Under the pieces are notes generated by a model that was given only the letters and a program-made list of their open reading frames with translations, was not told where the DNA came from and searched no databases. A DNA stretch of 64,000 nucleotides from Arthrobacter globiformis (lineage in GTDB: Bacteria > Actinomycetota > Actinomycetes > Actinomycetales > Micrococcaceae), in NCBI RefSeq assembly GCF_030817195.1, contig NZ_JAUSYZ010000001.1:4030001-4094000 (forward strand), written 5' to 3'. Shown piece after piece: positions 52,470 to 59,219 of the stretch. Position 1 is the first letter of the stretch. Each line of letters starts with the position of its first letter. Position numbers and translations under genes: made by a program.

Positions 52470-53426
52470 GACCGCATCGGCAAATCCGGACGCCTGAGGA
52501 TGGTCCAGCCGGCTCGTTCGTAACGCACGCTTGATCAGGCGGATGGCCTGCTCGAAGCCGTCAGCCAAATCCTTCTTGCCGAACACAACAACGGTCCACC
52601 CGGCGGCCTCGAATGCTTTGTCACGCCGCCTGTCGCTGAAGATTTGGGGCTCGAGAAGGTGATGGCCGCCGTCGTACTGTATGGCCAGCCGCCGATGCCT
52701 GTAACCGAGATCGGCAGTCGGCCCGATCGTCTTGTCTTCTCGCAGCGGCACCTGCAGCTGAGGCTCCGGAAGGCCCGCGTCCTCCATCGCGAGGCGGAGT
52801 AGCGACTCAGGCGCAGAATCCGCTCCGACACGCATCCGCTCGAGCGCGGCGCGCGCCCGAACCACACCCTGAAGATTCGGATGGCGGGCGACGAGGGAAC
52901 GGAGTCCCTCAACCGTGTCGAACGGCTCGGTGCGGTCTTCGAACTCCGCTCTGGGAACGCGAATCAGTTCATCGCCCATGCAGACCAGCTCGCTCTCCGA
53001 CAGCCGTCCTGCCATATCGAGCCAGGTGCGGGACCTGCTGCTTATTCGAATGCCGTCGACGAATTCGATCTCGTCCTGCGATGCCAACAACGAGTGCCCG
53101 ATCACGCCTTTTCGCCGCACCTCCGGCAGGGAATGGGGCTTGCTCAAATGCAACTCGGTCGAATCTGCCAGCCATGCCGGCAGGATTTGGCTTCGAATCC
53201 GTGCGGCTGTGACATGCGAGATCCAGGCACCCGGCGATGCTGCAGACAGTGCCCGTGCCGCGGCCTCAAGCTCGAAGCTCCAGCCAGTCGGGCGGTACAG
53301 TTCACGACTGACATGCGCGACGTCGGCCCGTCGGAGTCTGTTGGGTGGAACTCCGGACGCTTTCGCAGATCCCAGCGTGAAGGGGGCAGACACCAGGCTG
53401 TCAGGAAGATCGGTACGTTTTTGCAT
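52467..53426 (-). CDS. DUF559/AbiEi-like protein with Vsr-type nuclease fold
   Basis: A 319-residue protein. The N-terminal 100 residues resemble the AbiEi-like helix-turn-helix part (VPPNRLRRADVAHVSRELYR). The C-terminus (residues about 205-300) is a Vsr/DUF559 endonuclease-like fold with APESLLRLAMEDAGLPEPQ, then LAIQYDGGHH with the likely catalytic Asp, and FEAAGWTVVVFGKKDL. Orphan copies are frequent in actinobacteria and their function is unproven; no antitoxin partner is adjacent. It is bounded by tandem arrays on both sides. Confidence 0.85.
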   Translation of the reverse strand: MQKRTDLPDSLVSAPFTLGSAKASGVPPNRLRRADVAHVSRELYRPTGWSFELEAAARALSAASPGAWISHVTAARIRSQILPAWLADSTELHLSKPHSLPEVRRKGVIGHSLLASQDEIEFVDGIRISSRSRTWLDMAGRLSESELVCMGDELIRVPRAEFEDRTEPFDTVEGLRSLVARHPNLQGVVRARAALERMRVGADSAPESLLRLAMEDAGLPEPQLQVPLREDKTIGPTADLGYRHRRLAIQYDGGHHLLEPQIFSDRRRDKAFEAAGWTVVVFGKKDLADGFEQAIRLIKRALRTSRLDHPQASGFADAV

Positions 53427-53496
53427 ACGGCATTGTTACTCGAAACCGACCCGACCCGCAGAAGTTATCCACAGGCAGGGCTTGCGCCAACAACAC

Positions 53497-53611
53497 CTGA
53501 GGAAGCGTTTGGGTCCAAGCGACCAAAGGTGAGGAAGCGTTTGGGTCCAAGCGACCAAAGGTGAGGAAGCGTTTGGGTCCAAGTGACGAAAGGTGAGGGA
53601 GCGGTTGGCGG
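53497..53611 (+). repeat. 32-bp tandem array B
   Basis: Three 32-base units and a partial fourth, each starting GTGAGGAAGCGTTTGGGTCC (the first has CTGAGG). It lies between the DUF559 start and the 3' end of the DUF2306 gene. The unit matches the unit of array A, read on the opposite strand, at 24 of 32 positions. Confidence 0.95.
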
Positions 53612-53618
53612 TGCGGGT

Positions 53619-54155
53619 TTACTTTGGGCCCGCCACGGCCCCTGCTGACGATGCAGCTGCCACGGGCCGGTCCACGCGGCGCCCCGCGTGCTGGATCCGC
53701 CGACCCTCACCGCGCCGCAGAGAAATGAAGACGACGGCGACGCTGAGCGCCACAAGAGCGGCAACGAACAGGGCGGTCGGCAGGTCCTCGGCCAAGAGGC
53801 TGGGAATGGCACGGCCCGGCACGGAGATGGCGAAGCCGAACGCCACAGCGATGCCGATGTAGCTGCCGATCATGTTCCCCCGGTGCGCGGGGAAGTTCCG
53901 GCGCACGGCGCTGATGAGGCCGAGCGTGACGGTCACAATCGTGAACGCCGAGAGCCCGTGAAGCCAGCTGAAATGCCCGTCACTGACGATCCAGAAGCTG
54001 CTGAAACAGACGTAGTACATGGCCGCGACCCACAGGTGTCCCATGGTGCGGTGGATGCGGTCGCGGCGGCGCCGAAGGATCTGGACCGGTCCGATGGCAA
54101 GGACAAAAAGGGCCGCTATGACGTGGCTGGCAAGCAGTACATTCCAAGGCTCCAT
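53619..54155 (-). CDS. DUF2306 family membrane protein
   Basis: A 178-residue membrane protein with four helices (about residues 4-24, 42-60, 68-86, 95-118 and a fifth at 128-148). The His-containing motif RRRDRIHRTMGHLWVAAMYY is characteristic of DUF2306. Function is unknown. Its ATG lies three bases from a perfect inverted repeat shared with the divergent MerR gene, so the MerR protein probably controls it. Confidence 0.85.
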   Translation of the reverse strand: MEPWNVLLASHVIAALFVLAIGPVQILRRRRDRIHRTMGHLWVAAMYYVCFSSFWIVSDGHFSWLHGLSAFTIVTVTLGLISAVRRNFPAHRGNMIGSYIGIAVAFGFAISVPGRAIPSLLAEDLPTALFVAALVALSVAVVFISLRRGEGRRIQHAGRRVDRPVAAASSAGAVAGPK

Positions 54156-54158
54156 GCA

Positions 54159-54183
54159 CCTAGGATAGGAGCACTATCCTAGG
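54159..54183. promoter_or_regulatory. Palindromic operator between DUF2306 and merR
   Basis: CCTAGGATAG-gagca-CTATCCTAGG is a perfect ten-base inverted repeat with a five-base spacer. It sits three bases upstream of the DUF2306 ATG and about 70 bases before the MerR gene. It is a good candidate for the MerR binding site and overlaps the DUF2306 ribosome-site region. Confidence 0.75.
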
Positions 54184-54254
54184 ATGTACACCAAGATAGC
54201 CAGCGCGGCAGCAGCTATCCAAAGGGCTGTCATCCGCCGAGGAATGGAGCGGCC

Positions 54255-54878
54255 ATGCAGCTAAAGGAGCTCAGCGAGCGGACGGGAGTCTCCCCCGCCA
54301 GCATCAAGTTCTACCTCCGCGAAGGCCTGCTGCCCGCGGGCCGTACTATTCACGCCACCCGGGCAGAGTATTCAGAGCATCACGTGAGCCGGCTGGAACT
54401 CATCCAGGCGCTGCGGCGTGTGGTCGGACTGAATATCGCCCAGATCGGCTCCCTGCTCAGAATGGCCGACGGCGGCGCACCCCGCCTGGAGCTTTTGGCC
54501 GCGATCCAGCGCACGGTGCTGGGCTTCGACGAGGTGGGCACGGAGCACGGCGACCTGCGCACACCTGCGGCTGACGCCGTCGTGCGTTTCCGGAACTGGC
54601 CGGACGTCCCGAGCGACGCCAGGAACGCCCTCAATGCCCAACTGGCCCGGATGGAAAGCCTGGGCGTACCTGTCACAGCCGAGCTGCTCGACGCCTACAG
54701 CCAGGCGGTGGATGCCATCGCGGCAGTGAATATTTCGGCCACAACCGCGCCGGAAGACGTCAACCAGCTGATCATGATGGCGGCCGTCGGGATGCATCTG
54801 CATGGACAACTTGTCCTGAAGCTGCTCGCCCTCGCGCATGCGAGCCACGCCATCCGGCGCTACGAAAAGGGTCCTTAA
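54255..54878 (+). CDS. MerR-family transcriptional regulator
   Basis: A 207-residue regulator. The N-terminal MerR helix-turn-helix is MQLKELSERTGVSPASIKFY with the wing LREGLLPAGR, then the second wing region HVSRLELIQALRRVVGLNIA. The long C-terminus (about 130 residues) has no Cys pair of metal sensors and resembles the TipA-like or unknown-ligand group. It is divergent from DUF2306 and convergent with ino1. Regulation of DUF2306 is inferred from the shared operator. Confidence 0.93.
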   Translation: MQLKELSERTGVSPASIKFYLREGLLPAGRTIHATRAEYSEHHVSRLELIQALRRVVGLNIAQIGSLLRMADGGAPRLELLAAIQRTVLGFDEVGTEHGDLRTPAADAVVRFRNWPDVPSDARNALNAQLARMESLGVPVTAELLDAYSQAVDAIAAVNISATTAPEDVNQLIMMAAVGMHLHGQLVLKLLALAHASHAIRRYEKGP

Positions 54879-54902
54879 ACAGCAATGCTCCCCCACCCGA
54901 AG

Positions 54903-55016
54903 GTGAGGAAGCATCGCGTGAAAACCTGCAGGACGTGAGGAAGGGTCCCGTTAAAACCTGCAGGACGTAAGGAAGGATCCCGTCAGAACCTGCAGGACGT
55001 GAGGAAGCATCCGGGG
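54903..55016 (+). repeat. 32-bp tandem array C
   Basis: Three 32-base units (54903, 54935, 54967) and a partial fourth, each starting GTGAGGAAG or GTAAGGAAG and ending in AACCTGCAGGAC. The array fills the gap between the convergent MerR and ino1 3' ends; the partial unit ends one base before the ino1 stop codon. The second unit agrees with array A's unit at 22 of 32 positions. Confidence 0.95.
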
Positions 55017-56102
55017 TTAGCGGTCGAGGTCGCCGCGGATGAAGGCCTCAACCTTGTCGCGGGCGAGGTCGTCGTTGAACTGCTCCGGCGGGGACTTCAT
55101 GAAGTAGCTCGATGCCGAGAGCAGCGGACCGCCGATGCCGCGGTCCAGGCCGATCTTGGCCGCTCGGATCGCGTCGATGATCACACCGGCCGAGTTGGGC
55201 GAGTCCCACACCTCGAGCTTGTACTCCAGGGACACCGGGGCGTCGCCGAAGTTGCGGCCTTCCAGGCGCACGAACGCCCACTTGCGGTCATCCAGCCACT
55301 GCACGTAGTCGGACGGGCCGATGTGGACGTCCTTCGCGGCCAGCTCGGCCTCGACGTTGGAAGTCACGGCCTGGGTCTTGGAGATCTTCTTCGACTCAAG
55401 GCGGTCGCGCTCCAGCATGTTCTTGAAGTCCATGTTGCCGCCCACGTTCAGCTGGTACGTGCGGTCCAGTGTCACGCCGCGGTCCTCGAACAGCTTCGCC
55501 ATGACGCGGTGGGTGATGGTGGCGCCGATCTGGCTCTTGATGTCATCACCGACGATCGGCACGCCGGCGGCGGTGAACTTGTCCGCCCATTCCTTCGTGC
55601 CCGCGATGAACACCGGCAGCGCGTTCACGAACGCCACACCGGCGTCGATCGCGGCCTGGGCGTAGAACTCCGCAGCTTGCTGGGATCCGACCGGCAGGTA
55701 GCAGACCATGACATCGACCTGGGCGTCCTTCAGGGCCTGTACGACGTCGACCGGATCCTCGGTGGACTGCTCGATGGTCTCCAGGTAGTACCGGCCCAGG
55801 CCGTCCAGCGTGTGGCCGCGCTGGACGGTCACGCCGGTCGGCGGGACCTCGGCAAGCTTGATCGTGTTGTTTTCACTGGCCAGGATCGCATCGGCCAGGT
55901 CGATGCCAACCTTCTTGCCGTCCACGTCGAACGCGGCCACGAACTGGACGTCGTTGACGTGGTACTTGCCGAACTCAACATGCATCAGACCCGGAATCGT
56001 GGCCTGGGGGTCGGCGTCGCGGTAGTAATGAACACCCTGAACCAGCGAAGCGGCACAGTTGCCCACGCCGACGATGGCTACACGAATCGGATTTGAAGAC
56101 AC
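55017..56102 (-). CDS. ino1: Inositol-3-phosphate synthase
   Basis: A 361-residue NAD+-dependent enzyme that converts glucose-6-phosphate to inositol-3-phosphate, the MshA substrate and precursor of phosphatidylinositol. The start VAIVGVGNCAASLVQGV holds the NAD motif; VGGNMDFKNMLERDRLESKK is the active-site region; DRGIGGPLLSASSYFMKSPP is the C-terminal signature. The GTG at 56102 is chosen because AAAGGAG lies eight bases upstream. Length is typical of the actinobacterial form. Confidence 0.96.
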   Translation of the reverse strand: MSSNPIRVAIVGVGNCAASLVQGVHYYRDADPQATIPGLMHVEFGKYHVNDVQFVAAFDVDGKKVGIDLADAILASENNTIKLAEVPPTGVTVQRGHTLDGLGRYYLETIEQSTEDPVDVVQALKDAQVDVMVCYLPVGSQQAAEFYAQAAIDAGVAFVNALPVFIAGTKEWADKFTAAGVPIVGDDIKSQIGATITHRVMAKLFEDRGVTLDRTYQLNVGGNMDFKNMLERDRLESKKISKTQAVTSNVEAELAAKDVHIGPSDYVQWLDDRKWAFVRLEGRNFGDAPVSLEYKLEVWDSPNSAGVIIDAIRAAKIGLDRGIGGPLLSASSYFMKSPPEQFNDDLARDKVEAFIRGDLDR

Positions 56103-56281
56103 GGAACTCCTTTGAGAACAAAACTTCATGTGCCCTGCGCGTCTGTAACTTGCTGTACGACGGCGTCTGACGGGCACCGCGCCACGCGGCGCGCTTATCA
56201 GTCTAACCAAACGCCGCCGGGGCCGGCTTTGTTCCCGCCGTCCCCGGCCGCTTGATTACGTGTCGGCGTTAAAGTCGTGGT

Positions 56282-57322
56282 TCAGACCCGCTGCGCCCAC
56301 AGGTTGATGTCGGATTCAACGGCGAACTCGTCGATCGCCGTCAGTTCCTCGCCGCTGAACTCAAGGTTGTTGATGGCGGCAAGGGAGTCCTCGAGTTGCC
56401 TGACGCTGGACGCCCCGATAAGCGCCGAGGTCACCGGGGAGCCCTTGGGCTGGTCGCGCAGGATCCAGGCGATGGCCATCTGCGCCAGCGACTGTCCGCG
56501 GCCGGCGGCAATGGCGTTCAGCCCCCGGACCCTGTCCAGTTTGTCCTCGGTCAGGGCCGATTCGGAGAGGAACCTCGCCTTGGCGGCACGGGAGTCGGCG
56601 GGGACGCCGTTGAGGTAGCGATCAGTCAGCATGCCCTGGGCCAGCGGCGAGAACGCAATGGAGCCGGCGCCCACCTGGTCCAGTGCCTCGTAAAGGTTGG
56701 GGGTCCCGTTCTCGGTCCAGCGGTTCAGCATGGAATAGCTGGGCTGGTGGATGAGCAGCGGCGTGCCGAGTTCCTTCAGGATGCGGGCTGCCTCGAGCGT
56801 CTGCTCCGGGGTGTAGGACGAGATGCCCGCGTAGAGGGCCTTGCCCGAGCGGACCGCGTAGTCCAGCGCGCTCATGGTCTCCTCCAGCGGCGTCTCCGGG
56901 TCCGGGCGGTGGCTGTAGAAGATGTCCACGTAGTCCAGGCCCATCCGCTGCAGCGACTGGTCCAGGCTGGAAATCAGATACTTCCGGGAGCCCCACTCGC
57001 CGTACGGACCGGGCCACATGTAGTAGCCGGCCTTGGTGGAGATGACCAGCTCATCGCGGTAAGGCTTGAAGTCGTCCTGAAGGTGCCGGCCGAAGTTGGT
57101 CTCGGCGGAGCCGTCCGGCGGCCCGTAGTTGTTGGCGAGGTCGAAGTGGTTGACGCCGAGGTCGAAGGCGCGGCGCAGGATGGCGCGCTGTTCATCGAAG
57201 CGCTTGTCGTCGCCGAAGTTGTGCCACAGGCCCAGCGAGATGGCCGGCAGTTTCAGGCCGCTGCGTCCGACGCGGCGGTACGGCATGGTGTCATAGCGGG
57301 TGTCCGAGGCCACATAAGTCAT
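56282..57322 (-). CDS. Aldo/keto reductase (YghZ / glyceraldehyde-3-phosphate reductase group)
   Basis: A protein of about 346 residues with the AKR TIM barrel. The catalytic Asp and Tyr lie in HFDLANNYGPPDGSAE, the Lys in ELVISTKAGY and the His in DIFYSHRPDPETPLEE. This set and the length fit the AKR14 group that includes YghZ. The ATG at 57322 gives a better ribosome-site spacing than an ATG three codons earlier. It is downstream of treZ on the same strand but separated by a hairpin. Confidence 0.9.
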   Translation of the reverse strand: MTYVASDTRYDTMPYRRVGRSGLKLPAISLGLWHNFGDDKRFDEQRAILRRAFDLGVNHFDLANNYGPPDGSAETNFGRHLQDDFKPYRDELVISTKAGYYMWPGPYGEWGSRKYLISSLDQSLQRMGLDYVDIFYSHRPDPETPLEETMSALDYAVRSGKALYAGISSYTPEQTLEAARILKELGTPLLIHQPSYSMLNRWTENGTPNLYEALDQVGAGSIAFSPLAQGMLTDRYLNGVPADSRAAKARFLSESALTEDKLDRVRGLNAIAAGRGQSLAQMAIAWILRDQPKGSPVTSALIGASSVRQLEDSLAAINNLEFSGEELTAIDEFAVESDINLWAQRV

Positions 57323-57359
57323 ACGTTCCATCCTGCCAGCCGCGTCACGGCTGCGGGGC

Positions 57360-57395
57360 CGGCGTCCACCATCCGGTCACCGGCGGTGGACGCCG
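57360..57395. terminator. Hairpin between treZ and the aldo/keto reductase gene
   Basis: A perfect 11-base inverted repeat CGGCGTCCACC / GGTGGACGCCG with a 14-base spacer lies 16 bases after the treZ stop. It has no T-run, so it may be a weak or factor-dependent terminator of the trehalose operon. Confidence 0.5.
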
Positions 57396-57410
57396 CCCCT
57401 GGCAGTTCAC

Positions 57411-59219
57411 TCAGTCACTGACGACGGCGGCGCTCAGCGGCCCGAGCTCCGCACGCTCACCTTCCAGCCGGATGGCGTCGTCGGTGGCCAGCAGCAGGGC
57501 CGTCCCCGCGCCCCCGAGGCTCACCGGCTGCTCGGAGAAGTTGAGCAGCACCTGCACGCCACCGCGCCGGAACCGCAGCCAACGGGCGTCCTCGTCGAAC
57601 TCCACCTGCGTTTCCTCAAAGCCCAGCTTGGTGAGGTCCGGCGTGGAGCGGCGCAGGGCGGTGAGCGAACGGTACAGCTCCAGCAGCCGGGCGTGATCGC
57701 CGTCGGCGGCTTCCGTCCAGTCCAGCTTGGACCGTCGGAAGGTCTCGGGATCCTGGGGATCAGGCACGACGGCGGGGTCCCACCCCATGCGCTCGAACTC
57801 CTTGATCCTGCCTTCCGCGGTGGCCTTGCCGAGTTCCGGCTCAGGATGGGAGGTGAAAAACTGCCACGGCGTGGTGGCGCCGTATTCCTCGCCCATGAAC
57901 AGCATCGGCGTGAAGGGTCCGGTCAGGGTCAGCACTGCGGCTAGGGCCAGGCTCCCGTAAGGCAGCGTCTGCGAAAGCCGGTCCCCCGTGGCGCGGTTGC
58001 CGATCTGGTCATGGTTCTGCGAGCAGACCACCAGGGCGGACGGGTGCACGGCGCTGAAATTGATCGGCCTGCCGTGATGGCGTTCCCGGAAGCTGGAGTA
58101 GCTGCCGTCGTGGAAGAAGCCGTCCCGGAGCACCTTGGCCAGGGCCGCGAGCGAGTCGAAGTCACCGTAGTAGCCCGTGGTTTCGCCGGTGACGTTGACG
58201 TGGACCGCGTGGTGGAAGTCGTCGCTCCACTGCCCTTCCAGCCCGTACCCGTTGACGTCCCGCGGATAGAGCAACCGCGGGTTGTTGAGGTCGGATTCTG
58301 CAATGAGCGTCAGAGGCCGTCCCACTTCGGCGGAGATCTGGCTGGCCAACGCCCCGAAGTCCTCCAGAATGTGGACGGCCCGCTCGTCCTTCAGGGCGTG
58401 GACGGCGTCCAGCCGGAGGCCGTCCACGCGGTAGTCGCGCAGCCACATGGCCAGGTTATCCAGGATGAACCGGCGCACATGGTCGGAGCCAGGCCCGTCC
58501 AGGTTCACGGAGTCGCCCCACGTGTTACCCTCGCCCTGCTTGAGGTAGGGCCCGAACCGCGGCAGGTAGTTCCCGCTGGGGCCGAGGTGGTTGTAGACCA
58601 CGTCCTGGATCACGCCGAGACCTGCCGCGTGGGCGGCGTCCACGAACCGCTGGTACGCCTCCGGTCCGCCGTATGCCTCGTGGACGGCGAACCACTGCAC
58701 GCCGTCGTAGCCCCAGTTGTGCGTGCCGTTGAACGCGTTCACGGGCAGCAGTTCGATGAAGTCCACGCCCAGGCCGGCCAGGTAGTCCAGCTTGCCGGCG
58801 GCCGCCTCCAGCGTCCCTTCGGGCGTGAACGTGCCCACGTGGAGCTCATAGATGACCGCGCCCTGCAGTTCCCTGCCCTGCCAGCCGTCCTCCTGCCAGG
58901 TGTGCGCGCCGGGGTCGAACGTGCGGGACAGCGAGTGGACGCCGTCGGGCTGGCGCCGGGTCCGCGGATCCGGAAGCGGAGTTTCGTCGCCGTCCAGGAG
59001 GTACCCGTAGTCAACCTCGCCGGCTGCGGGTGCGTCGGCGGCGTTCCACCAGCCGTCATCTTCCGGTCCGGTGCCGGGCCGGCGCTGCATGGCGTAGCGC
59101 TCCCCGCCGGCCAGCAGCGTAACGGATTTTGCCAAGGGTGCCCAGACGTCGAAGCGCTCCGGGCCCTGTACGGGTTTCGCTGCTTCACGGGGGTATGTTG
59201 TCTGGCCTGCGTGCGTCAT
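57411..59219 (-). CDS. treZ: Malto-oligosyltrehalose trehalohydrolase
   Basis: A 602-residue GH13 enzyme that releases trehalose from the end of maltooligosyl-trehalose. It has an N-terminal CBM48-like domain (FDVWAPLAKSVTLLAGGERY), then the barrel with VIQDVVYNHLGPSGNYL, DGLRLDAVHAL (nucleophile Asp) and LIAESDLNN (acid/base Glu), and a small C-terminal beta domain. It overlaps treY by four bases as the last gene of the operon. Confidence 0.97.
   Translation of the reverse strand: MTHAGQTTYPREAAKPVQGPERFDVWAPLAKSVTLLAGGERYAMQRRPGTGPEDDGWWNAADAPAAGEVDYGYLLDGDETPLPDPRTRRQPDGVHSLSRTFDPGAHTWQEDGWQGRELQGAVIYELHVGTFTPEGTLEAAAGKLDYLAGLGVDFIELLPVNAFNGTHNWGYDGVQWFAVHEAYGGPEAYQRFVDAAHAAGLGVIQDVVYNHLGPSGNYLPRFGPYLKQGEGNTWGDSVNLDGPGSDHVRRFILDNLAMWLRDYRVDGLRLDAVHALKDERAVHILEDFGALASQISAEVGRPLTLIAESDLNNPRLLYPRDVNGYGLEGQWSDDFHHAVHVNVTGETTGYYGDFDSLAALAKVLRDGFFHDGSYSSFRERHHGRPINFSAVHPSALVVCSQNHDQIGNRATGDRLSQTLPYGSLALAAVLTLTGPFTPMLFMGEEYGATTPWQFFTSHPEPELGKATAEGRIKEFERMGWDPAVVPDPQDPETFRRSKLDWTEAADGDHARLLELYRSLTALRRSTPDLTKLGFEETQVEFDEDARWLRFRRGGVQVLLNFSEQPVSLGGAGTALLLATDDAIRLEGERAELGPLSAAVVSD

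Noticed and set aside
52240..55016. CRISPR arrays at the three 32-bp repeat regions
   Set aside because: The repeats are contiguous with no unique spacers between units, and no cas genes are near.
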